This document shows positions 25,321 to 33,706 of a stretch of DNA of 64,000 nucleotides, piece after piece. Position numbers and translations under genes: made by a program. The stretch lies in assembly GCF_003385185.1 (NCBI RefSeq), contig NZ_PQHZ01000011.1, positions 116,153-180,152 of the forward strand. The letters are read 5' to 3'. This DNA comes from Amycolatopsis palatopharyngis. Its GTDB lineage: Bacteria; Actinomycetota; Actinomycetes; Mycobacteriales; Pseudonocardiaceae. The notes beneath the pieces are model-generated. The model saw nothing but the letters and a program-made list of their open reading frames with translations, was not told the DNA's origin and did not search any database. Positions within the stretch are counted from its first letter, which is position 1; each line of letters starts with the position of its first letter.

Positions 25321-26637
25321 CTACTCCACCGCCGCCTGCATCTGCTGCTGTCCCCAGGCCACGGCCGACTTCGGGTCCTCACCCTGCACGACAACGCGCT
25401 GGACGACCTGCGCGAGGATGTTCTGACTGGAAATCTTGCCTACCTCATCGACGTACTGACCGTCCACGAAGCCGAACAGGTCACCCGTCTCCGACTGCTC
25501 GAGCATCTTGTCGACACAACCACGGTACTTCTCGATAACCGGATGCGATGTCCAGGACTCCGCCTGCACACCATCCGCTGTCAGCGGCAGGAACAGCCCC
25601 GGCTCGGCGTTGAGGAAGTCGCCGTAGTTCTCCGGCTTCAGCAAGAACTGCAGAAACTTCTCGGCCGCCGCTGCGCGTTCATCATCCTGAGACAAAATCA
25701 TTGCCGCGTTGGAATAGTGGATGCTCCCGGACTGGCCACCTTCCGGCTGTGGAATAGACGCGCACCCGAGGTCGCTCGGGGGACGCCCCGACTCCTCCTC
25801 GAATGGCGCGAGATACTGGCCCTTCTCCACTGCCATCGCGGCCGCACCACTATTGAAAGCCGCCTGTGGCTCACCCCAGGAATAGTTGGCACTGTCTTGG
25901 GGCGAATACGCCATCATCTTCTTGTAGAAATCCAAGGTCTCCGTGACCGCAGGCTGATCGAAGTTGACCCCGCCGTCATCACTGAGGAACTTGCCGGCAC
26001 CGTTGGTCAGCATGAAGCTGTAGATGACCTGGTCGGTGGCGAGGTTCTTGCCTGCAGGAAGAGCAATCCCACTCTGGCCGCCCTTGGTTAGCTTCTCAGC
26101 CGCAGCGAGCAACTCGCTCCAGGTCTGCGGTGCTTCCTTGACGCCAGCGTCGGCGAGCAGGTCCTTGCGGTACCACAACATCTGCACCATACCGTAGAGC
26201 GGAACGGCCCAGTATTCTTCCTCGTCCCGGTACGGCGCCTTACCAACCTCAGCGATCTTGTGCTCAGAGTCCAGTTTCTTCACCAACTCGGTCACGGGAC
26301 GGGCGGAACCAAGCTCCCGAACGTAGGTCGTGAAGTCAGGCAGAGTAAACAGCAGGTCGGGCTGCGTCTGGGACTGAGTCGCACCGGCAATCTTGGTGTA
26401 AATCTGGTTCCAGTCTTGGACCTGCTGCTCGACCTTGAATTCCGGGTTGGTGGCGTTGTAACGGTCGATGAGCTCTTGAAATGCCTTGACGCGATTGGGT
26501 GGCTGTTCCATGTGCCACAGCGTGAGCACGTTCTCCTTGCCTTCTCCACCGCCCGCACCTGTCCCGCCGCAGCCCGTTGCCACGAGCGCCATCGCTACGA
26601 ATGCGGCGCCGAGGGCCTTCGCTCTGCGAAGCCTCAT
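25321..26637 (-). CDS. Sugar ABC transporter substrate-binding lipoprotein
   Basis: A 438-residue extracellular solute-binding protein family 1. The ATG at 26637 opens MRLRRAKALG, a hydrophobic core and a lipobox ending ATGC near residue 24, followed by a Gly-rich linker. Mature fold motifs include LTLWHMEQPPNR and MLWYRKDLLADAG. It is the first gene of the minus-strand operon. The 190-base region upstream holds three GGTCT-type sites for a DasR-like repressor, so sugar uptake is probably repressed until an amino-sugar phosphate or similar ligand appears. Confidence 0.9.
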   Translation of the reverse strand: MRLRRAKALGAAFVAMALVATGCGGTGAGGGEGKENVLTLWHMEQPPNRVKAFQELIDRYNATNPEFKVEQQVQDWNQIYTKIAGATQSQTQPDLLFTLPDFTTYVRELGSARPVTELVKKLDSEHKIAEVGKAPYRDEEEYWAVPLYGMVQMLWYRKDLLADAGVKEAPQTWSELLAAAEKLTKGGQSGIALPAGKNLATDQVIYSFMLTNGAGKFLSDDGGVNFDQPAVTETLDFYKKMMAYSPQDSANYSWGEPQAAFNSGAAAMAVEKGQYLAPFEEESGRPPSDLGCASIPQPEGGQSGSIHYSNAAMILSQDDERAAAAEKFLQFLLKPENYGDFLNAEPGLFLPLTADGVQAESWTSHPVIEKYRGCVDKMLEQSETGDLFGFVDGQYVDEVGKISSQNILAQVVQRVVVQGEDPKSAVAWGQQQMQAAVE

Positions 26638-26714
26638 AGAACTCGTCCCTTCGCTGAATTGACGAGGACCTGCGCTGGCTGAGGGTCGTTCATCTCGCCG
26701 CCGCACGGCCGCTC

Positions 26715-26726
26715 TGGTCTAGACTT
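26715..26726. promoter_or_regulatory. HutC/DasR-type operator, site 1
   Basis: TGGTCTAGACTT contains GTCTAGAC, an exact fit to the HutC-subfamily consensus GTMTAKAC. It lies between the divergent binding-protein and gntR genes. Confidence 0.6.
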
Positions 26727-26754
26727 ATCCGCCTAAACCGAAGTTTTGCGGAAT

Positions 26755-26767
26755 GGTCTCCCAGACC
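26755..26767. promoter_or_regulatory. GGTCT inverted repeat, site 2
   Basis: GGTCT-CCC-AGACC is a perfect palindrome with wider spacing than the flanking DasR-type sites, about midway between them. It may be an accessory regulator contact. Confidence 0.4.
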
Positions 26768-26774
26768 GTAAGGT

Positions 26775-26790
26775 AGTGGTCTAGAACAGT
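26775..26790. promoter_or_regulatory. DasR-type (dre-like) operator, site 3
   Basis: AGTGGTCTAGAACAGT differs at one base from the Streptomyces DasR-responsive element form AGTGGTCTAGACCAGT. It lies 36 bases before the gntR start, a position suited to autoregulation. Confidence 0.65.
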
Positions 26791-26825
26791 CAATGCCTGA
26801 CCGCTACGAGAATCGAGGGCTGGTG

Positions 26826-27596
26826 ATGTCTTCTCGCACCGCGTCCTCGTCCGGACCACTCGCGTCGCCAAACTCCGCGACGATGCCGAAGTACGTTGAG
26901 ATCCTCAACGAGTTGCGTGACGAGTTCCGGCACGCGCCCAGCGGCTCCCGCATCCCCACCGAACGCGCGCTCGCCACGCGCTTCGGCGTCAGCCGGATGA
27001 CGCTGCGTCAGGCGTTGGACGAGTTACAAGCCGAGGGCCGCGTGGAGCGTGTCCGCGGCAATGGCACCTTCGTACGTCGCCCAACCGTGGCCATGGGCCC
27101 TCGTCTTACCTCTTTCACCGAGGACATGCGGTCGCGTGGATTAATGCCGTCCTCACGACTCTTGGGCCTCTCCATCGTCCCAGCGGGCGCTGATGTCGCA
27201 GACGTATTGGGCGTCGCCGCCGACGACGAGGTGGTATGGATGGAACGGCTACGGTTCGCTGACGGGGAACCGATGTGCGTGGAGGTCACTCAGCTCCCTC
27301 GGCGCCTTCAACGAGTGCTCGAGCGAGGGGACCTCGAGGGGTCCCTCCACGCACTGCTCAAGAAGGAAGGGATTGACATTACGTCGCTGACACGATGTGT
27401 GCGTGCTGTAGCCGTCGAGCCGCGCGAAGCGCGCCTACTCGACCTGCCGGATGGCGCGCCAACTCTGGAAGTGCTCGACGTGTTCTACGATGTGGAGGGA
27501 CGGTGCGTGCAGCGTGCGAGTTCACGTTACCGGTACGACCGGTATGAAGTGATGAACCAAATTGGTGATCGATTTACGCACGGACATCGCCCATGA
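26826..27596 (+). CDS. GntR family regulator, HutC/DasR-like (UTRA domain)
   Basis: A 256-residue GntR regulator. The N-terminal winged HTH contains SRIPTERALATRFGVSRMTLR (about residues 40-60) and is followed by RVRGNGTFV, the standard wing. The C-terminal UTRA ligand domain runs from about 90 to 250 (LTSFTEDMRSRG to RYRYDRYEV). Streptomyces DasR, of this type, senses glucosamine-6-phosphate and binds dre sites; three similar sites occupy the divergent promoter here. The ATG at 26826 has GAGGG upstream; an ATG at 26793 lacks a ribosome-binding site and would lie on the operator. The stop overlaps the metallo-hydrolase ATG. Confidence 0.9.
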   Translation: MSSRTASSSGPLASPNSATMPKYVEILNELRDEFRHAPSGSRIPTERALATRFGVSRMTLRQALDELQAEGRVERVRGNGTFVRRPTVAMGPRLTSFTEDMRSRGLMPSSRLLGLSIVPAGADVADVLGVAADDEVVWMERLRFADGEPMCVEVTQLPRRLQRVLERGDLEGSLHALLKKEGIDITSLTRCVRAVAVEPREARLLDLPDGAPTLEVLDVFYDVEGRCVQRASSRYRYDRYEVMNQIGDRFTHGHRP

Positions 27597-28342
27597 CCGC
27601 GGTGCAGGTGCTTGACGACGTGTGGTTGGTCGGCAGTGGTACCCACGAGACTGCATTTACCGACCCCCATGATTGCCATTGCTACCTCATCTGGGATGGC
27701 GAGAGCGGTTTTCTCATCGATGCCGGCTCCGGGCTCGGCGAGCAGACGTGGCTGGCCAACATTGAGCAGGTGTGCGACCCATTCCGCCTGGATAGCGTCT
27801 TGATCACGCACTACCACGCCGATCACGCAGGAGGTGCGGCAACGGCGCGAGAACTCGGCCTTCAGGTCCGCGGCCATCCACTGACAACACAGGCGTTGCT
27901 GACCGGTGACGAGGAACGCACACAGGTAGCCCGTGCCCGTGCGGCCGGCATTTACCCAGCGGACTATCGCCTGCGACCCGCAACGCTCGAGCCTATTCGT
28001 GGCGGACAACATGTCCGCTCGGGGGACGTTTGCCTCGAAGCCGTCGACGCGCCCGGCCACAGCGACGGGCATCTAGTGTTCCTCCTCCACGGTACGCGCG
28101 GAACCGTCCTGTTCAGTGGAGACTGCCTGTTCGCTGGAGGACGGGTGAGTCTCCAGGCTATCCCGGACTGCCGGCTCGACCTCTACGCCACGACTGTCAT
28201 CGGACTTGCCGACCGGGGTGTTGACGTGCTGCTTCCCGGCCACGGGGAGCTAGTGCTCGAGCGCGCAAGGAATGACCTGGACCGGGCTGCTGCCACATTC
28301 CGTAGACTTGTCCCTCCCGAAAACGTGCTACCTGCCGACTGA
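27593..28342 (+). CDS. MBL-fold metallo-hydrolase
   Basis: A 249-residue metallo-beta-lactamase-fold hydrolase. The binuclear metal motif THYHADHAGG, the later GHSDGHLVF His, the Asp in FSGDCLF and the final LPGHGE His are all present. The family includes glyoxalase II-type thioesterases, lactonases and phosphodiesterases. It starts in an ATGA overlap with the DasR-like gene and is followed by non-coding debris, so it forms a two-gene unit with its regulator. A lactonase or ester hydrolase acting in the amino-sugar pathway is possible; nothing specific to substrate is visible. Confidence 0.87.
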   Translation: MTAVQVLDDVWLVGSGTHETAFTDPHDCHCYLIWDGESGFLIDAGSGLGEQTWLANIEQVCDPFRLDSVLITHYHADHAGGAATARELGLQVRGHPLTTQALLTGDEERTQVARARAAGIYPADYRLRPATLEPIRGGQHVRSGDVCLEAVDAPGHSDGHLVFLLHGTRGTVLFSGDCLFAGGRVSLQAIPDCRLDLYATTVIGLADRGVDVLLPGHGELVLERARNDLDRAAATFRRLVPPENVLPAD

Positions 28343-28477
28343 CAAGACATGGACGTTTCGAATCCTCATCGAGGTGCCACTGGTCGACATAAATCTGGCA
28401 ACCTGACACTTTATGATCGACATCGATCGTGTTTCCAACCTGGCACCAGTGTCTCGCATTTGCTCACCGCCAATTAT

Positions 28478-28813
28478 TGGCCGCATCATCAACGTTTCCT
28501 CTCAACTGAGCCAGAAGGAAAGACCAGAGCTCACCCACTACAGTGCGAACAAGGCCGATGTCATCGGATTAACGAAGGCGATAGCCAGGTAATTTTCGGC
28601 GCGCGGAGTGCTTGTCAATGCTATCGCTCGGGTCCGCTCTGGACGCTGATTGACGGACTCAGCCAGGAATGGAAGCGCGCAAAGGAAACCGAACCACCTT
28701 CCGCAGCTTCGAGCTTTCACACGACGTCGCACCCACCGCCCTCCTGCTCGCATCCGGTCACGGAGGCAACCTCCCATAGGCCAGCCCTGGATCCCAACAA
28801 CGGTGTTGTGATG
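28478..28813 (+). pseudogene. SDR (FabG-like) pseudogene
   Basis: Scattered over three frames are the pieces of a short-chain dehydrogenase C-terminal half: GRIINVSSQLSQKERPE, then HYSANKADVIGLTKAIAR with the YxxxK motif, a TAA at 28590, FSARGVLVNAIA, a shift into GPLWTLIDGLSQEWKRAKETE, another shift into HDVAPTALLLAS, and DPNNGVVM. No part of the NAD-binding N-terminal half was recognised upstream. At least one stop and two frameshifts show it is dead. It marks a region of gene decay between loci B and C. Confidence 0.75.
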
Positions 28814-29481
28814 GGCATAAGCAATGTGCGGGGCTTGTGCATCCATCGGCGGAGATTCACCGGAATTCAGCGCCCTTGCGTCCGGGAACAGCCGCATGTC
28901 ACGGCGGGTGACGCTGGATGACCAGGGATGGTTTGCAGTTCGCGCGATCGTTCTCGCAAGCGATGCGAACCCTGACCCGCCAATCGCCACTTGGTGCCAC
29001 TGCCGAACGTCACCGCTGTTCGGTAACCGTCGGGAACTGCCCTTCCCGGGCTCCCAAGGCTGGCGCAGTCCAGTGTGTCGCAGTGGTGGCGCATGCTGGG
29101 TTGCAAGCATTCTTGCGTCCTGAACCTCGGCGATCTCGAGATCGTCCTGTTTGCCGACCACGCGCGGCTCCATGATCTCATGTCCAAATCTCGAACCGTC
29201 AACGCGCTGCCTCGCAGTGGTCCGGCAACCCCAGTTGGCGGCTCCGGACCAGCCATCATGAACACTTGCCGACGATTCGGTCCAACCATTGTAGCGCCGC
29301 GCTGGTACGTGACGGGAATGGAGATAGTCGGACAATGCATGTCTTGCCGGACCTGTGCACTCGCCACTGGACTCACGGCTGCGATGTCTGCGGTCAGAGA
29401 ACGTCGCGACTACTCCCATACCCGATTCCGGGATGCGGGATCACCCCATACAGCTCAAGACACCGCTCGAATGTCTGGGGC
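28814..29481. other. Non-coding debris region
   Basis: No intact gene is apparent. The minus strand keeps a long open frame, one stretch of which (MLATQHAPPLRHTG and, later, RQWHQVAIGGSGFASLART) faintly recalls an FCD ligand domain of a GntR/FadR-type regulator. No matching HTH could be found, and codon use is poor. I treat it as likely remnant sequence continuous with the adjacent SDR pseudogene. Confidence 0.45.
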
Positions 29482-30411
29482 TCATAATGCAACTCTTTGG
29501 TGGCCCTTGAGGCCGAGGCGCTCCCGAGTCTCCTTTGGACTCGCAGGCTCACGGTCGAAGAACCGTGCAAGCTGCACCACTTTATGAACCAACTCTGCGT
29601 TAGAACCGGCTTGTTGTGAGCGATGCAGTCGCAGGTTGTCCTCGAGTCCTACTCGCACGTTTCCGCCAAGCATCAGCGAGAGCGCGGCCAGGTTGAATTC
29701 GCCTGGGTAACCCACCCCTGCGGCAGACCAGGTGAACGTCCCGACCCCGAAGAGGCGTTCGGCGGTGCGCAGCATGTGCAGCAGCTGGTCGGGCTCGCAG
29801 GCGTTGGCTCCCAGTACACCGAGCACGAACTGCAGGTTGAACGGCGGCTCGAGCACTTCGTCGCGCATCAGCTGGCGAAGGTTGTACAACTGCCCGACGT
29901 CATACACCTCGATCTCGGGACGTGTGTCTGCCTCGCGCATGAGCTTCGCCATGTAAGCCATGTCGGCGAAAGTGTTGCGGAAGACATAGTCGCGCGTGCC
30001 CTCCAAATAATCTCTCTCCCAGTCGGCGAAGTCGAGATCGCGTTGCGCGACAGGGAAGATGCCAAAGTTGAAGCTTCCTGCGTTGAAGGTAGCCATCTCA
30101 GGCTTCAATCGAGGTAGCACGGCTCCGCGCTCGGTGATCGACATTCCGGCTCCTCCTCCGGTGGTGGGTTGCACCACGGCGTCGCAACGTTCACGAAGGC
30201 CGGCCATGACAGCGTCAAAGAGATCCAGGTCTGCGCTCGGGCGCCCGGTCGACGGATCCCGCACATGCACATGCAGGATCGAGGCGCCTGCCTCGCAACT
30301 TGCCACGCCCTCCTCGATGATCTCGTCAACGGTCACGGGAATCGCCGGATTTTGCGATGGCACAGTCATCCCGCCGGTCAGGGCACACGTGACAATGACC
30401 TTGTCGTCCAT
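29482..30411 (-). CDS. BKACE family beta-keto acid cleavage enzyme (DUF849)
   Basis: A 309-residue BKACE protein. These Zn2+ TIM-barrel enzymes condense a beta-keto acid with acetyl-CoA and split it into acetoacetate and a new CoA ester. The Zn ligands are visible as HVHVRD (H47, H49) and E257 in GLEDNLRL, and TTGGGAGM forms the substrate loop. AAGGAGAA lies before the ATG. It is the last gene of a minus-strand set of dehydrogenases and LacI. In that context its substrate would be a beta-keto acid made by the 3-hydroxyacyl dehydrogenase; the side chain is unknown. Confidence 0.9.
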   Translation of the reverse strand: MDDKVIVTCALTGGMTVPSQNPAIPVTVDEIIEEGVASCEAGASILHVHVRDPSTGRPSADLDLFDAVMAGLRERCDAVVQPTTGGGAGMSITERGAVLPRLKPEMATFNAGSFNFGIFPVAQRDLDFADWERDYLEGTRDYVFRNTFADMAYMAKLMREADTRPEIEVYDVGQLYNLRQLMRDEVLEPPFNLQFVLGVLGANACEPDQLLHMLRTAERLFGVGTFTWSAAGVGYPGEFNLAALSLMLGGNVRVGLEDNLRLHRSQQAGSNAELVHKVVQLARFFDREPASPKETRERLGLKGHQRVAL

Positions 30412-30453
30412 AAGAGATTCTCCTTGTCGATTCTGCGGTTTCGGGCAGCGTGG

Positions 30454-31470
30454 TCAGTCATGATCAAAGGTTCGCGCCGGTGTCCTGGCGGTGGAACCGC
30501 GCACGACCAGCTCGTGGGGATACCTGTGATGACGGGGTTCCGCACCGGTCTTGCCGATGCGCTGCAGCAACAATTTGACCGCGAGCTCGGCCATCTGGGT
30601 GATCGGCTGGCGGACGGTGGTCAGGTCGTAGCCCTCCCATGAGGCCATGGCGATGTCGTCATACCCAACTACCCAGACATCTTCAGGTACGTCGCGTCCC
30701 AGCGAGCGGGCCCCGTCGATAGCGCCAATCGCGGTGAGATCGTTTACGCAGAACACTGCGGTGGGAGGGTCCGCCAGAGTCAGTAGATCGCGCATGGCGG
30801 CATGTCCGTCCTCGTGCGAAAAATCGCCTCGCCGGCACAACCTCTCGTCCAAATGCAAGCCCGCAGCTGCCACGCCCTGGCGAAAGCCGCGTTCGCGTTC
30901 CGCCGAGGTACTCGGACCGATTGGCCCGCCGATGAAGCCGAGGCGGCTATGGCCCGCTCCGACCAGGTACTGCACGACCTGGGTGCTGCCACCGAGATTG
31001 TCGCTGGTCACCTGATCACACGCGATACCTTCTACGCTGCGATTGAGCGTGACAACCGGAGCATTTCGGCGAAGCGCCTCGTGCAGTGGAACCGACTCGG
31101 CCGTCACCGTGGTGAACACGACACCATCGACCATGCGTTGCCGAATCGCCTCGAGGGCGCCGGCGTCGCCTGCACCTTCCGAGGTCCACAACACCATCCG
31201 CTGGTTCGCGCTCGCGAGCTCGGCACTGAGCGCCTCGATCAGCTGAGGGTAGTAAGGGTTGGTGATTCTGGCAACCACCACACCAATGGTTTGAGTGCGT
31301 TGAGTCTTCATCGCCCGGGCGAGGACGTTCGGTTCATACCCGGTCGCGGAGACCGCCTCCATCACCCGCTTCCGGGTCTCGTCGGTGACATTGTCGCTGC
31401 CCTGCAACACTCGCGATACCGTCGCTTGTGATACTCCGGCAGCCCGCGCCACGTCCCGGCTAGTCACCAT
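30454..31470 (-). CDS. LacI family transcriptional regulator
   Basis: A 338-residue LacI/GalR regulator. The N-terminal HTH reads TSRDVARAAGVSQATVSRVL, followed by the hinge helix region (NVLARAMKTQRT) and a periplasmic-binding-like effector domain with GVVVARITNPYYPQ and VVGYDDIAMASW. The ATG at 31470 is chosen because it begins the HTH; further 5' sequence is unlike the family. It lies between BKACE and the ketopantoate-reductase-like gene and is the best candidate to bind the TACGTA-centred sites at 33607-33662. Confidence 0.9.
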   Translation of the reverse strand: MVTSRDVARAAGVSQATVSRVLQGSDNVTDETRKRVMEAVSATGYEPNVLARAMKTQRTQTIGVVVARITNPYYPQLIEALSAELASANQRMVLWTSEGAGDAGALEAIRQRMVDGVVFTTVTAESVPLHEALRRNAPVVTLNRSVEGIACDQVTSDNLGGSTQVVQYLVGAGHSRLGFIGGPIGPSTSAERERGFRQGVAAAGLHLDERLCRRGDFSHEDGHAAMRDLLTLADPPTAVFCVNDLTAIGAIDGARSLGRDVPEDVWVVGYDDIAMASWEGYDLTTVRQPITQMAELAVKLLLQRIGKTGAEPRHHRYPHELVVRGSTARTPARTFDHD

Positions 31471-31534
31471 CGGCGCCAGCCCTTGCCCAGCGTCGGCCTC
31501 GTTCGGGCTTGCGCACACGTCTTCCTGGCCACAC

Positions 31535-32563
31535 TCATGCAGGCTCTGCCGGCAGCCTCGTCGCAACGAGATCGTCGAGGAGGTCCAACGCTGCCGGCTC
31601 GGGCTGGCGATGCCCCTGCTCGCAGTCGTGCACGAGGTCCACGATGCGTTGATTCAGCGGGGTGGGCAGACCAACCTGCGCGCCCTCGCGCACCACCCCA
31701 CCATTGATGTCGTCGACCTCGGTCACCGCACCGCGTTCGAGGTCCTGCAACATGGAAGCCTTGGTCGCGGCGGCAGCGCTCATCAAGATGCGCAGCGGCA
31801 CCTCGGCTGTGGGCATGTCCTCGACCGATCGCACCAGCAGCTGTTCGGGGTGGACACCAAGAACCTTCTCCGGCGTCGCGCCACAAGCTCGGGCCACATC
31901 GAATCCTTCGGTCCACAGACTGAGAGCGACGCGCCGGCCTACGACCGAGCCGACGACCTGCCCGTATAGCAGCCCAGTGACCGCACCGAGACCAGAAAAG
32001 GTGCTGTTGACCAGGAGTTTGGACCAGACCTGGCTGGCGATGTCCGTCGAGACGCAAACCTCGGCCACGTGACCCAGCGCCTCGCACAGTGCCGGGGTGC
32101 GCGCACCGTGCGCGCCTATTACGAACGGTGCTCGCGTGGTCTGAGCGATGCGGCCGGGACCAAGGTTGGTCGCTCCCCATTCTACGAGGCCGACCATCAG
32201 GCGGTTCTTGCCGACCAGCCGCCCAAGCCGGTGTTGTACCAGCCCGTTACCCAATGCCACGTAGGTGTCAACCAGGTCTGCCTCGACCAGCGGGGTCAGC
32301 GCGGCCTCCAGGTAAGGGGCCTTGACTGTGATCAGTGCGAAGTCGAAACGTCGGTCCAACGCATCTGCGTCGTACTCGGCCCTGATCGGGATCTGACACG
32401 TGTCCTCCAGGTCCTCCAAGACCAATCCCGGTACGCGCATCCGTTCCACGTGCGCACGGTTGGCGTCCAATGCGGTCACGTCATAGCCGGCACGAGTGAG
32501 CTTGGCGGCAATGACGCCACCGATCGCACCGGCTCCCACCACCAGCAGACGTAGGTCAGGCAT
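31535..32563 (-). CDS. Ketopantoate reductase (ApbA/PanE)-like dehydrogenase
   Basis: A 342-residue NADP-dependent 2-hydroxyacid/ketopantoate reductase-fold protein. The Rossmann loop VVGAGAIGG is near residue 8, the conserved VKAPY is in the middle, and the ApbA C-terminal helical domain includes WSKLLVNSTFSGLGA with the conserved Lys and Asn. The ATG at 32563 has GGGAG 8 bases upstream and overlaps the HADH gene by 8. A role in pantothenate synthesis is unlikely in a catabolic gene set; reduction or oxidation of a pathway keto/hydroxy acid is more plausible. Confidence 0.85.
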   Translation of the reverse strand: MPDLRLLVVGAGAIGGVIAAKLTRAGYDVTALDANRAHVERMRVPGLVLEDLEDTCQIPIRAEYDADALDRRFDFALITVKAPYLEAALTPLVEADLVDTYVALGNGLVQHRLGRLVGKNRLMVGLVEWGATNLGPGRIAQTTRAPFVIGAHGARTPALCEALGHVAEVCVSTDIASQVWSKLLVNSTFSGLGAVTGLLYGQVVGSVVGRRVALSLWTEGFDVARACGATPEKVLGVHPEQLLVRSVEDMPTAEVPLRILMSAAAATKASMLQDLERGAVTEVDDINGGVVREGAQVGLPTPLNQRIVDLVHDCEQGHRQPEPAALDLLDDLVATRLPAEPA

Positions 32564-33545
32564 TGGCGTCGCTCCCGTCACTGATCAAAGGTTTGCTAAG
32601 GAACCGTGACATCGCCGCATAGCGGGTATCCCGGTATCGCATCAGCTGGTCACCCTCATCCGCGGAGTACTCACCGAAACCGGCCCCGGCCTTAGTGCCA
32701 AAACGTCCCTGCTCGACCAGTTCGACCAGGCGCGGGGGCGGGGCAAACCGTGAACCCACGCCGTCTTGCAACGTACGTAACACCGACAGGTACACGTCCA
32801 GACCGGCCATATCGGCGATCTGGAAGGGACCGAAGTTCGGCAACCGAAAACCGAATGTCGACCGCACTACCTCGTCCACCTGTTCGGCTGATGCGAGGCC
32901 GTCCTCGACACAGGAGACGGCCTCGAGGAACATCGCCATCTGGATCCGGTTCGCAACGAACGCAGGTGAGCTGGCAACGTCGGTGGGACATTTGCCGAGC
33001 CGGCGCAGCAGCAGGTGACAGTCGTGCACCACTTCCGGCGCCGTGCGCGAACCGGCGATGACCTCGACACCAGGCACCCACTCCGGAGGGCTGAACCAGT
33101 GCAGGCCCAGGAATCGCTGCGGCCGATGCACGTGCTCGGCCAGCTCGTCGATCGGGAACGAGGACGTGTTCGACGCGATAATGGTCTCCGTCGGCGCGGC
33201 CCCGGAGACACTGTGAAGCAGTGACCGCTTCAGCGGCAGGTCCTCCGGCACCGCCTCACACACCAGGTCGGTGGCAGCGACCGCGTCTTCCGGCGGGAAG
33301 CAACCGCGCACACTGCCTACGCGGTCCATGTCTTCGGGCTCGCGCAGACCCGCCTCGACCTGCGTCCGCGTCCGCTGCCGCAACCGTTCCATCGCACTCC
33401 GGGTCAGCGCGGGGCTGGCGTCGCACAATGCGACATCGATGCCAGCTACCGCGAGCACCTGGGCGATGCCCAGTCCCATCGTGCCGCCGCCGAGCACCGT
33501 GGCCCGCTGGACTAGCGAGCCACCCTCAGTCGCGTCGATCGTCAT
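32556..33545 (-). CDS. 3-hydroxyacyl-CoA dehydrogenase family protein
   Basis: A 329-residue 3-hydroxyacyl-CoA/3-hydroxy acid dehydrogenase. The NAD-binding loop LGGGTMGLGIAQ is at about residues 18-29, NTSSFPIDELA carries the catalytic-site Ser/Asn, and LHWFSPPEWVPGVEV holds the His of the His-Glu pair; the C-terminal helical domain follows FVANRIQMAMF. Its start faces the LivK gene across a 161-base region with two TACGTA-type sites. With BKACE downstream, it most likely oxidises a beta-hydroxy acid (free or CoA-bound) to the beta-keto acid. Confidence 0.87.
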   Translation of the reverse strand: MTIDATEGGSLVQRATVLGGGTMGLGIAQVLAVAGIDVALCDASPALTRSAMERLRQRTRTQVEAGLREPEDMDRVGSVRGCFPPEDAVAATDLVCEAVPEDLPLKRSLLHSVSGAAPTETIIASNTSSFPIDELAEHVHRPQRFLGLHWFSPPEWVPGVEVIAGSRTAPEVVHDCHLLLRRLGKCPTDVASSPAFVANRIQMAMFLEAVSCVEDGLASAEQVDEVVRSTFGFRLPNFGPFQIADMAGLDVYLSVLRTLQDGVGSRFAPPPRLVELVEQGRFGTKAGAGFGEYSADEGDQLMRYRDTRYAAMSRFLSKPLISDGSDANA

Positions 33546-33606
33546 CAGCACTCCTTCACCTCTTGACGGTGTCGTACATCCACTGGCATGGTCCCGTTAC
33601 CCGAAT

Positions 33607-33662
33607 GGATACGTAACCATATTCTCGGCGGTTTTCGCTAGGCCCAGGATGAATACGTACCC
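33607..33662. promoter_or_regulatory. Paired TACGTA-centred operator candidates
   Basis: GGATACGTAACC (33607-33618) and GAATACGTACCC (33651-33662) share a TACGTA core with similar flanks, in the only divergent promoter of locus C. LacI-family operators have a central CG of this sort. The LacI encoded at 30454-31470 would then control both arms. Confidence 0.45.
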
Positions 33663-33706
33663 AGGCGCGGCTACAAGCCGGAGCGGACGAAGCCAGGGAG
33701 AGGCAA

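Noticed and set aside
28538..29419. 293-codon minus-strand frame in the 28-29 kb gap
   Set aside because: Part of it is simply the reverse of the SDR pseudogene. Composition is erratic and no consistent domain appears, so I did not call it a gene.
29482..33545. Carnitine degradation by the 3-hydroxyacyl dehydrogenase plus BKACE pair
   Set aside because: Those two families do occur together in carnitine loci, but the dehydrogenase here looks like the acyl-CoA type and no betainyl-CoA thioesterase is present.
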